A stretch of DNA of 64,000 nucleotides, taken from contig OZ018418.1 in assembly GCA_963969595.1 (NCBI GenBank), positions 9,987,001-10,051,000 of the forward strand, read 5' to 3'. Below are positions 1-11,404 of the stretch, piece after piece. The notes below the pieces were generated by a model. That model saw only the letters and a program-made list of their open reading frames with translations, did no database searches and was not told the origin of the DNA. The DNA comes from Neckera pumila. Its lineage: Eukaryota; Streptophyta; Bryopsida; Hypnales; Neckeraceae. Numbering within the stretch: the first letter of the stretch is position 1; every line of letters starts with the position of its first letter. The position numbers and the translations under genes are program-made.

Positions 1-876
1 TCCGGCATCATAGAAGTCGGAGACATCGGTATACTCTGGCGACGGTTGGTTCAGGGCCGGATTCAATTCCGGCACGTCCATACTCGCTCTTCGTGAATCC
101 GGATTGGTTAACTTATGCCGTTTCTTCTTCTCCAGCGGCTTCGGTTCCGGATGCTCTTCTTCTTCTTCTTCTTCGGTCGCTTCTCCCGTCGACTTCAACT
201 CCTCTGTGAATCCGTATTTCAGGATCTGCATTCCGGTCTCATATGCAACTTGTTCCGGCGGGGTCATGTAATCATAATAATGATACAAATGGAACAAGTA
301 CGTACTGACGGGACTCTGCTTGGCCTTCTCGATCGCCATTGCCATCTTCTTGACCTTCTGGTGAATTAGGCTTGCCCAATTCACAACCCGGCCTTCCAGC
401 GCTTCGAAAATCGTATTCGCGATTGTGACCGTAACTCTCGTGGGCTTTTCCGGATATACTATGGGAATTAGGAAATTCAGTAACCTCCTATGACGCTCAT
501 TGCTACAGTCACTCACGGAGAAGCCCTCCTTGTGGTGCGGTGGCTTCTTGAATTTCCCCTCATGAAACTTATCCGTCCGAGTTGCGCTTCCGGATCCAGA
601 CTGCGTTAACCCGTAAGTTTCTGCCCACATCCCTTCTGTCCAGGTCGATAACCGCCCTCTTGGCGTTGGCTCGAACTGGTTTGGCACCCCAAAAACTAAC
701 TTCCGAAGAAAGTCCTCACTCCTCACCGTCCAGGGTTTCCGGATGAACCCTATACACCCTAGTGTGGACAAATCTTCCTCTAACTCTAAACGTTCATCGG
801 GATCAGATGGAATGATCGAGTATAAGAGTTTGACAGACGGAACTGTCTTCTATCCCTGCGCTGACGTTTCCGCCAT
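1..876 (-). pseudogene. Repeat-encoded protein, family H copy 1 (3' end outside window)
   Basis: No known function. Read on the minus strand from the ATG at 876-874, codon 9 is TAG (850-852); after it the frame stays open to the window edge, about 280 codons. It aligns along its length with the copy at 41.4-43.2 kb: shared blocks include KPW, a GRxxxW segment, FLIPIVYPEKPTRVT, NTIFEAL, NWA and YLFHLYH. A GAA run at about 155-170 encodes six or seven glutamates, followed by a basic KKKRHK stretch that could be a nuclear signal. Two diverged copies 40 kb apart argue for a transposon-borne gene rather than a host gene. The flanks of both are rich in CCGGATC motifs. The early stop suggests a dead copy, unless translation starts further in. 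A gag-like or accessory transposon protein is possible but unproven. Confidence 0.6.
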
Positions 877-1300
877 TGAACTCTAATCCGGTGCAATCGG
901 CACCCTCCTTTCCTTCTCTCCCTATCCGGCCTAACTCACCACTCTTTCACTCTTCTAAGAGAAAACGCGCTCCAAACCTGCAAATACACACCTCCTCGAG
1001 TGGAAGAAAGAGGGAGAAGAATGAGAAGATGATCCGTTTAAGTACCCGGCCAGTGACCGACACCCGTTGGTTCGGTCATTTAATGCGCCGCCTTTTTCAA
1101 ACGGATCCCTAGTTTCCGTAGGCCGGACCCCTAGTTCGTAGGTTTGCCGAAATCCGGATCTCTTTCCGGTTTCCGGATCTGGTAAAAGTCCGTCCCTTAC
1201 TCCTTCTACAAACTTTTGTGAGCCGGAACTTTCTGGCTACCTAGTGTCTACTAAAAGTTCCGATTCAAGGTTCCACTACTACAAAATTTCAAAAATATTT
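877..1300. other. 5' flank of family H copy 1, CCGGAT-rich
   Basis: Pyrimidine-rich DNA upstream of the minus-strand family H gene, with many CCGGA/TCCGG words (1150-1200, 1260, 1320). The equivalent flank of copy 2 (43.2-43.66 kb) has the same word bias. I see no clear TATA box here, unlike copy 2. No protein is supported. Confidence 0.35.
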
Positions 1301-4300
1301 ACGGAATTGATCCTAAACTAATCCGGATTTCTAAATAATGACATTGCGTGCTCCCACAGGGGCATCTTAATGAGCTACACAGCAAATGGTTGAATGACAA
1401 AAGTGCAGCTATTTCCTAGTTTGACGTTGCGACAAAGAGAAATACATTAATGGCAAACGCCATGAAAATAGCTTCAACAACTTGTAAGTTCACATGGAAC
1501 GCACGATAGACCACTACTAGTAAGACTGACAATTCAACAGACGAGAAGGCGGTCACGACCATTTTACCCGGCACGTTCATTCTCTCACCATGCCCTCAAT
1601 TTCAACAATCTTCCTATAACTCTCCATTCCAAGCTAGTCCTATGAGACATTCCTACCAAGTTGAAGAGCAGAGCCACCTCTCATTGCACAAACAATGTTA
1701 CTAATTGCTGAAATGCCGTAGCGGAGAGATTGTCTGCCACTCTATCAATCCCTGGCTCCTGCAGACACCGCTACAAATGAGAATTCCATTTTCTGGATTG
1801 CTTTGCTAATAGCTTTGCCGATAAAAATATGTGCATCTGATCGAAGAACGCAATTGCAAAGTGTGTGGTGTCGTCCACCTTGTTGTTCCAGTAAGTATCA
1901 TCCTTCAACAATCTAAACCTCAATTGTCCTACCAGTTTACCCTAACAGTCTTGTCCAACTTGATATGTATATATGAGCATTAATTGTGCAATTGTGTTTG
2001 ATAAGATTGCAATCTCCACATGTAGTTTAATGATTACCAAGACAACGACAAGTACTTGATTACGTTCAGTACTACGGAGTTGACGTTTAACTCCATTTTC
2101 TGTTTCCTTGCTAGGGTCTTTTCATTAATTCAGACTGCTTTGGATTGGTCTCTTTCATTTCAAACTTTTGTGCCCAGCTCTCCTTTGAAGGATTTCAAAA
2201 CGCTGTGGGCTCTGAATAGGGCAATGAAATGGAACAACACGGTACACGTCACAGGTTCAACAATTGTCATTGAACTTCGTATGCGGAATTTTGCCCTACT
2301 GATGCTTGGCAATCAGAGACGTGCATTTTTGAGAGTGACAATACCATTGCTTGCTATACAAAGGTAATCTAGCGTTTCCTTGTGGATTGCATTAATCCTT
2401 CATGTATATCATTTTCCGTTGTCTCTTAGGAGTTAAATTGCTTCCTTAGTAGAGTCGGTTGCCTTCTAGAGCTTCAGTTTCTGAGTTCTACTTCTACTTC
2501 AACATTGTCTGTATTTCATTTTTTCCAAATTATGAAAAGGACAAGTAGATGCAATGTATTTCTCTGAGCAAAGACTGGGTCCTCCTTTCGAGGTGGCCGA
2601 AGATTCAAAATACTGCTCTCTTAAATCAGCTCAAACACGTTGTAAGTGGCAATTTGATGAGCCGACTTTTTCGAGGTCTGTCACAATGTGGTCATGCTGT
2701 ATGGTCATGTCAATATTTTTAGGAGATGGCACTCTATTTTTAGGCAACATCAGAATGGGTATCAAACCCGATGAAGAAAGTTCCCTGTGAGTTGTGGCTT
2801 CTCTGCTGACGATGGCGGTGGAAACTCTTTTGACGATGTCTTCTCTAGTGAGAGCTTGGGGTTTTAAGTTATAGGTTTTGAAAAGTATGAAGATGCAATT
2901 CATAATGACTTTGCTTCGATTTCCACAGCAATGACGACAAGCTCACAGTCTTCTTGTAATCATAAATTTCTTATTGCTACCTCAAGTATTTTTGTGATAG
3001 ACAATAGTAACGAAGTAATCATAAATTTCTTACTGCTATCTCAAGTATTTTTTTGATTAGTGAACTGTTGAAATGATCTAGGAACTGCATGCAGTGACTT
3101 ACTATTCTCGGAAGCTGCTCAGAAGCAAACTTTACTCGGGAGCTGTTTTAGCAAATTCACTTAGTAAAGATTTCTTGATGTGCCGTGCATAAAATCTTGA
3201 GTCTAGTCAGGTTCGCCATTTTTCTTGTTTATACAAGTACTCTGGCAGCCTTTGAATTGTTAGGCTAAAAAAAGGAAGCTCTCAGAGTCTGTGGACAATG
3301 CAGAACTTTATATATATATGACTTTTGTTAATGGCCCTGAAATTTGAGTTCCTACTTATTTACAAGAGCTTCTAAACAAATATTTATACAATGTATGTTA
3401 GATAGTGGGTTCATTTGTTTTCCTTTATTTTGATTTTTAACAAGCCTGCAGGATTTGCTCTAAAGCTTTCTTTATATTGGTAGGTGCAACGGAATTACAA
3501 GAGCAAAGAAAGTATTGGAAGTCCATCACCATCTGCGTAGGAGCCCAAAGCACGTCAAAGACGTAAAGCTGTCAGAGACGTCAAGGATGCTTGCATATAG
3601 AAGGACAAAAATGAAGTCGAAAAAAGGATGCTATGCTTGCATAGTTGTTGTACCCAGAAAACTAGTTTCTTCAGACTTAATTAAAATACTTGCAGCCTCG
3701 GCTTCTTCCCATGTCTTCAACAACTCCATTGAGTAATGCCATTAACTGAGGTATGCCTGCTAACCTCCTCTTCAATTGCCTAACGGTCCTCCTAAATTGA
3801 TATATCTTTAGAGCTTTAGTTTGTCTTCTATAAACATGCGTAGAGGCACAATGTCTTCAATTCTATTAACACTGTAACTTTGCAAAGCAACGCCACCCAA
3901 GATAAAAGAAGGAACGCAACATCAGCAATATGAGCATCATTTTTTACCTCCTTCCGTGGCTAGTGATGACTGCGTTTTTTGTATTCTCTAACTACTTACA
4001 GTTGCACATTTTCAATTGCATGCACATTATACTTATGGCTTTGTTTGTTCATGTTGACTTTCGAGAGCTGTAACAAATTGGTTGTTCCGGAATGAATGCA
4101 TACCAGTCGTTCAACCTAAAAAGTAAAGTGAGATTCAATTATTGCACCTCTCAGAAAAGCAAAAAATGTTCGTTGACGATGGTGCAGCGAAGCACGACTT
4201 TGCTTTAGAATTACAGAAATATGACGCAGTAAGATATAGGAGACAATGACTGCATTGCTCATTGTGAGTGGGGTCTGTACGCTCATATGTACATTGCGGT

Positions 4301-5990
4301 CATTCATTTCCTCAATGAGGGGACGTACAATTTACATAGCATGAGAAAATGAAAGCATGCCGTTTGAATGATCATGTCAATTTTCGGGCAGATTTAGATC
4401 TCCATTCTCTTTGCACATTGTTAGTATTTTAAAATCACCTGAGCCTCCATGTGTTTTTAGGCATCACTTTCAATTGCATGTTTTTTGAAGGTTATTTTGA
4501 GTAGGTCAAAGAGTTCATTCCTTATGGCTAATCTTATGTAGGTTGCGTTGAACACATGGAATGTTATTCATTGAGTTTGTGATACAAAATTTGGAACCTT
4601 TCCTAGATATATTCTTCACAATACGATCTGTAGAATAGCTTCCAAAAAATGTCAATAACGTTGTGGACTATCATTTTGGGATGGACGGAGTTTTTCATAA
4701 TAACTGTAAGGAAGCATGTATGGAGGTGGTGTACTGAGGATTGGTGCATATTGAATTTGGATCGATTAAATGCTTGTTCAAAATGTTCCTTCACCATGCG
4801 TTCTTCGCATTCTGTGTACAGGTAGGTCTTCTTGTCAAGATTGCAGCTATCTAGGAGTGTGGACGGTCAAAGTCGAAGGTGAAGTAGTACCAGTTCTTGT
4901 CTTTTCGTGTTCCTAATTTGGTGTACATTGCGGAAAGAGACATTCATTGCAGAGCACGTCGGCGTAGGACATGACTGCTACTAACAATACAAGGTGAGGA
5001 TCTACCTATTCTAATGCCCAAATAGAACATTCCCGACAGTGCCGGCAATGCATGCTCATTGATTCCTTTCACGTAAGTTTGGAAGGAAATTTGATGTTCC
5101 TAGAAGCAATGTCATGTTACGCAGCACATTCTGCTCCATTCACTGTAGAGGACATGTTCATTGCAATGGTAGTTTATGTCATTTACCGTCATGGTGCAGT
5201 GCATAACGGTCTTCTTTGTAGCTCTTTACATTTTTGTGTTCTGCATATTCAATATATGGTTAGTCGGAGAGGTTGTGTCAGGGTATGTGGCATCACTATG
5301 TTTCATACCACGTCATTGTAGATTCTGTACGAGTCAGTGTTCTTAGGTAGTCTGCATTTATTTTAACATTAAAATTAAATTAGTACCGTGTCTGAATATG
5401 AATCTTTTTCCATGTAATATGTCAATTATTTTTGAAGGTTTCAAGCGTTTTGGCTATTAAGTTGTTTGTAGTAACGGTTTAATCGTACTGTCCCTTGTTT
5501 ATGCACTTAACAAATAGAGAACACACAATTTTATTTTTATGAAACATAAATCAAAATAGTAAGGTAGAATAAGCAACAATAACCAATGTATATTAATAAG
5601 TAGAGCATAAGGTTAGTATAATTTTTTCTTAAAGTAGAATTGGAAATGAAGATGCAAGTTCATGAAATTTGGAATTGCAGATGTACATGATTATTTTGTT
5701 GGACTGAATGGAATCATATTGCACACAAAATTACTACATTTTGCCTTTGCTGATGTCTTCTACAATTTGAAATGTATTTCAATTATAGCATTGTTAATTA
5801 TAAACAGTTTTTTAGGTTGCACCGTTCATATCAATTGTACCTTCACACCCAGTACAAAGGGAAATTGCGTCTGGAGTGCTTTTCTTGGACTTGAAATGTG
5901 GTCCACATATTCTAACTCTTGGACGTGTTCACTTGTTTGCTGACAGGGGCGCTTACCCTTTTGAAAGAGGACATACTAGAGTGGACTTGT
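1301..5990. other. No gene supported; degenerate AT-rich DNA
   Basis: About 4.7 kb without a recognisable protein, RNA gene or repeat shared with the rest of the window. All open frames are short (under 105 codons), none resembles a family I know, and they lack splice-consistent neighbours. Because a CACTA transposase gene begins at about 6.0 kb on the plus strand, part of this stretch is probably the 5' flank of that element. I could not identify its CACTA terminus. Small words such as CACTACTA at 1270 and 1511 occur without a partner. Confidence 0.4.
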
Positions 5991-6609
5991 AATGCAGGTT
6001 GAGAACAAAATGAAGGCAGAATGATTAGGAAGGGCTTACCACATTGAAAGGGCACTTGCTGCCCGGCAAGGCCTTTGCAGATACCCAAGTGGTTGTGAAA
6101 AATGTCACGGTTGCAAGATTCAAGCGCTAGAAGTAGTAGAAACTCACCATCAAATGTTTGGACGTGATCAGCACTTGGAAGAACCACTTCTTGTGAGTCA
6201 ACACGGCATTCCATCATGACTGTCATTTTGTTTTTGTGCACGAATTTGTATCTCCTAGCAGTAGAAAAGGAAATAATGTTTTTATTTCTTTGAAATAGTG
6301 GTCTTTTATGAGAGTATAAACAAACATGACCATCGTCATGTTTGATATCTTCTGAGGTTGTCCATACAAAATAAACAAACCTTAGAGGATTGCTTCTCTG
6401 ATTATTTTTGCTCCATTCCATTGACTACTTGGACTTGATTTGTTCTTTGTTTTTTCAATGAAATGGAATGCAGCATGAGGACTTGCCAGCGGATGCTCCA
6501 GCAACAAACCAGGACGTCCAAGAAGATGACCACTTCTTTGATGCAGTAGAACATGACAATTTCAAAGAGACCACACCCAACAACAAAGTGAACTTAGACA
6601 TTACAGAAA

Positions 6610-6645
6610 AACTGGACTCTCCAGAGGGCTGTTTGGGAGAGTCCA
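6610..6645. repeat. Hairpin, 11-bp stem
   Basis: CTGGACTCTCC at 6611-6621 and GGAGAGTCCAG at 6635-6645 are perfect inverted copies separated by 13 bases. The right arm overlaps the 14-bp direct repeat bounding the adjacent insertion. Confidence 0.6.
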
Positions 6646-6673
6646 GATTTTCGGCGGGAGTGCAAATACAGGG

Positions 6674-6709
<36 letters not shown>

Positions 6710-6919
6710 TTTAAATTTTTTTTTTTTTTTTTGAAAAAAAAAATATTTTTTTTTAATCGGCAGTCCGACGGCAGTCCGACGGCAGTCCGACGGCAGTCCG
6801 ACGGGGCACCTTGTCTGACTGCTCATCTTACACTGACTGTTGCAGCTTTTCGGCTAATTTTTTCTCTAATTGCACATTGGCATGCACCCCAACCAGCCCT
6901 GTAGTGAGTCCAGATTTTC
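6639..6919. mobile_element. Insertion bounded by a 14-bp direct repeat, inside the TNP2 gene
   Basis: GAGTCCAGATTTTC occurs at 6639-6652 and again at 6906-6919, flanking about 250 bp not expected between TNP2 exons 2 and 3. The insert holds a 29-bp A run (6674-6702), an AT palindrome, a T run (6716-6732), a second A/T tract and four tandem 11-bp units (6758-6801). A 14-bp target duplication with A tracts would fit a retroposed short element, but the A run is internal rather than at one end, so the class is uncertain. Confidence 0.45.
6758..6801. repeat. Tandem repeat, 4 x 11 bp
   Basis: Four identical consecutive copies of CGGCAGTCCGA. GC-rich in an AT-rich setting; identity of all copies suggests recent expansion. 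It lies next to long A/T homopolymers. Confidence 0.85.
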
Positions 6920-7366
6920 TCTAATGAGGACATGGATTAAAAAAAATTTGGATGTACAGATGAAATTCATTAGCACCAGGTGGAGGAACATGATGTAGCA
7001 CTTGATTTTGAGGACCTGTCAGAAAAGGAAGCAGAAGCCGACCAAACAAATGTGATGGAGGAATTACTTTGTAAAGCTGTCGAGCCTCTATATGCTGGAT
7101 CCAGCACAAGCAAGCTACAGTTCAGCATAGTACTGATGTCGTTGTGCACTTTGTTCTCAGTGAGCCATCATTACCTAGATGAGATCTTGACATTCTTGAA
7201 GCATGATGTTCTCCCCATAGGAAATGCTTGTCCAAAAAGCTCTTATGAAATGAAGTCAATGCTGATGAAACTTGGCCTATCGCATGAGGTGATCCATTGT
7301 TGTGACTATGGCAACACTTTATATTAGAAGGAGAAAGCGGGATTAGACAAGTGCCCAGTCTGTAAG

Positions 7367-7436
7367 AAGTACCTCAAAACTCTGAATGGAACAGTTTTAG
7401 ATCTAAAATTGTTCCATTCAGAGTTTTGAAGTACTT
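7367..7436. repeat. 70-bp near-perfect palindrome in the TNP2 coding region
   Basis: Two 35-base arms meet at AGATCT (7399-7404) with no loop and differ at only two positions. The right arm carries the expected TNP2 coding sequence (VLKYF); the left arm is its inverted copy and replaces the normal sequence after the zinc-finger-like DKCPVC motif. This looks like a local inverted duplication by template switching. Confidence 0.8.
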
Positions 7437-10400
7437 TTCCTTGATAAAGAGGTTGAGGAGAATGTTTTGATGTCCAGAAACATATGACGTGGCACTTAAG
7501 AAATCACTCCAAACATGGGAAGACGAGGTCCGTGGTGGACAGTAAGCAATGGCAATTTATAGAAGAAAATTTCCTAGAGTTCAGCAGAGGCGCTAGGAAC
7601 TTGAGGATGGGCTTATCTTTGGATGGTTTGAATCCGCATAGCATTCAATCTTCAAAGCATTCAATTTGGCCAATGATGATGGTCTTGTACAACTTGCCTC
7701 CATTTCTTTTGACAAAGCGTTTTTTGATTTGCATGACTATGATCATACCAGGTCCAAACTCTCCAACGGAGGAGAACATTGATGTATACTTACAGCCTCT
7801 TGTCCATGAGTTGAAGAAGCTTTGGGTGAGTGTACCAGCAATGGGCATGTCAAAACCTTAGGTTCTTCTTGGCATTTCAAAATGCAAGGCATGTTAATGT
7901 GGGCCATTCATGACTTCCCAGCATATACTCTCATTTCAGGACAAGCAAGAAAAAGATGTGCAGGCTGCCTAGTTTGTGGGGAGGGAACAGCTGCTAAATA
8001 CTCAAGTGAGGTGTCCAAGACCTTATATCTTGGTAACAGGAGGTGGCTGAAGAGAATCCATCGGTGGAGGAGTGCAAGAGCCGCTTTCAATGGACATCCA
8101 AACCATGATGACGCCCCAGCTCGACAGTGTAGTCAAACAATTATATGACGAGGAGCATGGAGGAAGTCTTTCCTCCAATGGGATGGTTGCTGCAATTCGG
8201 AACATGATCCAGTGAAATGCACTGGTGTGAAGAGGTAAAGCATTCTCTTCCAACTTCCTTACTGGGAGGTAACTGCCGTTTTTTTCACATTAAATAATTA
8301 GAGGAGGGCAGAATGTTGACAGGTCTTTTTAGTTGCCCATAATTGCCAAAATGAGGTTCTGGGTACAAAAAGACACTGTCATGGATCAAGAGCTAAGCTG
8401 AAATGCATGTAGGATAGGTACTATAATTTGTCTATTTTATTCAAGTTCAAAATGCCTATAAATGTGGATGTCCGGAAACTACTGAAGGAATAGCATTGTA
8501 ATAGTGCAAGTGTTTTTTTTAATTAAAGGTCTACATTGAATGTATTGACAATTAATTGAAGGTCAACTATGAGGCGTCGTAAATGAGGGTTTGCAACCTT
8601 ATAGCTTGTACTGGCATGTGCAGGGTCCCATGCATGAAGAAGCTTTTCCACTTAGCCATGTTAACTTGCATTGTATTTTCCTTCTTGTCCACAAAAATTG
8701 CTAGCAAGGCATCTACTTGATCCAATGCACTGTGAAAAAAATGTTTGCGAGAGTTTAGTTTGAACCCTTCTTGGAGAAACCGACAGTATGAAGTCAAGGG
8801 AAGACATGCGTGTTTGTGGCATATGAAGGCACTTGCATTTGCAAAAATCCGGATGGGGCGGCTTTCTTCATGCCAAATGCTCCTTACGTATTAAGCAAAG
8901 ACAAACGAGAAGAATTTTTTGCCACATTGGGCGACATTAAGTTCCAAAGTAACTACGTTGGCCCATTGAAACAAAGACTTAAAGATGGTAAGCTCAATGG
9001 ATTGAAAACCCATGATTACCATATTTTGTTGCAACAAATTCTTCTTGTGTGCTTGAGGAACGTTGGCAACCCAAAAGTCATTGGAGCCATATTGCGAGTG
9101 AGCAGGTTCTTTAAGAGAATATGTGCAAAGTTGGTTGACTTGCATAAGAAGCTGCAGATGTTGGAAGATGTTGCTGAAACTATTTGTTGTTTGGAGAAAG
9201 AACTACCACCATCAATATTTGTGGTAATGATGCATTTGCCTATACATTTGGTGGAAGAATTGTTTATATGTGGTCCTGTATACACGTGATGGATGTATCC
9301 ATTGGAGAGGTATATAAAGGTCTTGAAAAGGTTTGTGAAAAATAAAACAAAGCCTGAAGGTAGTATGGCTTATGGTTATTTGAGGGAGGAGTCTAAGGTT
9401 TTTTGAACAAAGATCTTGCGGAGTATACCCCTACCACAAAGAGAGCATGGGATGATAATGAGGAGCCTAAAATGTAAGATGAAGTGTTAGAAGGTTCAAA
9501 ACAAGACTGCTTTATGTCTAAGGACTTCCAAAAACAAATTCCTGGCTTCATCTTGGACAACAATGAGTATTTGGACGTGTATAGAAGGTGAAGTGTTTCT
9601 CTTCTCTGTAGATAGAGCGTGGACAGGTTTTTAATGCTCTGCAACTGCTTTTGTTAATTTGATAATCCTATTAAAAATTTGCAAGTTTTAGTAGTGATTT
9701 AATTTGGTTGCCAGAAGAGCATAAAGTTAGAATGGTGAAACATATTTTTGTAGAATGTCTTAGCTAGTGATTTCCATGGGAATTATTGCTACAGGAATAA
9801 TGGACTCATACAAATTTATTTTTGGAATGTGTAGGAGATACAAAGAAGCAGTTACTAAACAAAACATGGGGAGAAATAATTATCAATGTGACCAACAAGG
9901 CAGGGGGCGGTGAAATAGTTTTGCCTATTCTAGAGAACTGCAAAGCTTACCCAATTTCTTTGAAAGGCAAAGCTTATCCAATTTCTTTGAGTGGCTGCTA
10001 CAGGAGGTTAGGCTTAAGCAGTAGGTAGGTGTATCCGTATGTCCAATGGTAATAGATACTACTAGGGGGCTACTGGATGTGGCCGCGGCATACAAATCTA
10101 TGTATGCATTCGGAAACCATTACCATATACGTAGCTCTGAGTAGTCCTTGAAGACAATGGATAGTGGGGTGGCTACTACATTCCGGCAAGTATGCTGAAA
10201 TGGAATGCATGATGTGCATCAAGTAGAGGCTGATGTAGAGTACGTTGGTCACGTTGAAGAGATTTAACATCATATTCATTAGTTTGGGAGTTTTCCAAGG
10301 AAACGGGAGTCTTGGAAACTACTTTAAAGTTTGAAATTCAAAGAATTCTTGATTTATAGTTGCCTGAAAGCATTGCAATTAGAAAGAAGCTACATATTTA

Positions 10401-10638
10401 AATGCAAAATAATCAATGCAATGACACACAAAGCACACAATCAATAGCACAATTTTCCAACACCATGTAGTATTTACAAATGACATTACAATTTATTGAA
10501 AGGAACTAAAGAATGTACATGCATTTCAAATATAATTGTACAATCACTATAAAATGTGACTTCCCACAAGTAAATGAATGTATAAGCTGTTCCAATTCTA
10601 ATAGTAAAGTACATTGTCTTTGGAGTGAGAATGTGTTG

Positions 10639-11010
10639 GAGACATCACCACCATTACAAGCCCATTGCTAATGAAGAGTCAACTTCAATGTTTGAAGAAT
10701 GAAGTAAATAGTAATCTTTCAGCGACAATTCATTCTACAATGAATAGGGACCGAGAAATCGTAGCAAGAGAGAGACTTGTAGAAATAAGGTATTCCACTC
10801 TCCTTGAAAAATACTCTTATATACCGCAGTGTGTAAACTGCAATCTATAAGGGTACTTGCTAAGGAGTTTGGAATACCTTGTTTCTACAAGTCTCTCTTG
10901 TTGCGATTTCTCAATCTCTATTCGTTGTGGAATTAATTGTTGCTGAAAGATTACTATTTACTTCATTCTTCAACTACAAGCCATAAACTTTGTAATAGTG
11001 GTGATGTCTC
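10639..11010. mobile_element. Fold-back element with ~165-bp inverted arms
   Basis: GAGACATCACCACCATTACA at 10639 is matched by the inverted sequence ending at 11010. The arms pair along about 165 bases with scattered mismatches, leaving a spacer of roughly 40 bases near 10815-10855. No ORF of meaning. It sits between the 3' ends of the TNP2 gene (+) and gene G (-). I did not identify a target-site duplication, so it may be a MITE or a locally formed inverted duplication. Confidence 0.7.
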
Positions 11011-11114
11011 AAACATAGTCTTTAAATCACTCATTAATATTTGAGTGACTAACCAAAATTTTATACCACTCTAATGAAGAGAATAAAATGTCCTCTATAG
11101 TCTTCATCTATGTA

Positions 11115-11270
11115 CTACGAGGACGACCTACTCTTCAACAACTCCATTGCCTTCAATATCTCCGGCCCTTGACTATAACCACTACTACTACCAGACCTTA
11201 TTTGTGCAATCTCTTGTCATTGGTTTCTTAAAGACCTCAAATCCCAAGTGACCCATGGACGTGGAAGCCA
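11115..11270 (-). repeat. Duplicated copy of the last exon of gene G
   Basis: About 150 bp matching 11410-11555, which is the 3' half of the final exon of gene G. Shared blocks include CGACCTACTCTTCAACA, CTCCATTGCCTTCA, TTGACTATA and CCCATGGACG. The copy lies downstream of the real stop codon in the same orientation. It is diverged and has no complete frame, so it is a dead exon duplicate. Confidence 0.65.
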
Positions 11271-11404
11271 GAGTAATTGGAAAATGCAATGGACGCTTGG
11301 ACTTTGGCCTAGACATAAACAAGGATACTACAAATGACACCATTCCTAAGAGAGCACAATAATACAGGCTCACTATATTTGTAGGGAAAGTCGTAATCTA
11401 CACA

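Larger units (their letters stand above)
6010..10290 (+). pseudogene. CACTA (En/Spm) TNP2-type transposase, multi-exon pseudogene
   Basis: The protein would be the DDE-type transposase that cuts CACTA elements at their ends. Exon 1 (6010-6192) carries a Cys-rich motif, CRYPSGCEKCHGC; the donor GTGAGT (6193) and acceptor CAG (6471-6473) join in frame to exon 2 (6474-about 6607, acidic). The exon from 6980 has the TNP2 signatures EPLYAGS, LGLSHEVIH and DKCPVC. Then come MTWH (7484), GLSLDGLNP, LYNLPPF, IPGPNSPTEENIDVYLQPL, HDFPAYTLISGQ, LPYWE, an intron of about 430 bp (GTAACT at 8269 to CTAG at about 8704), RHLLDPMHCEKNV, LSKDKREEFFATL, LKTHDYH and WMYPLERYIKVLKRFVKNK. A weaker C-terminal part (9834-10290) has YAFGNHYHIRSSE, MDSGVATTF and VEYVGHVEEI, as in the region before DUF4216. 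At least four frameshifts and stops at 7325, 9287 and elsewhere make it dead. Confidence 0.85.

Noticed and set aside
5912..6421. Minus-strand frame of 169 codons
   Set aside because: Lies opposite TNP2 exon 1 and its intron; the plus strand encodes the conserved Cys motif and joins in frame to exon 2.
8567..8797. Minus-strand frame of 76 codons
   Set aside because: Opposite the TNP2 RHLLDPMHCEKNV exon; no similarity of its own.
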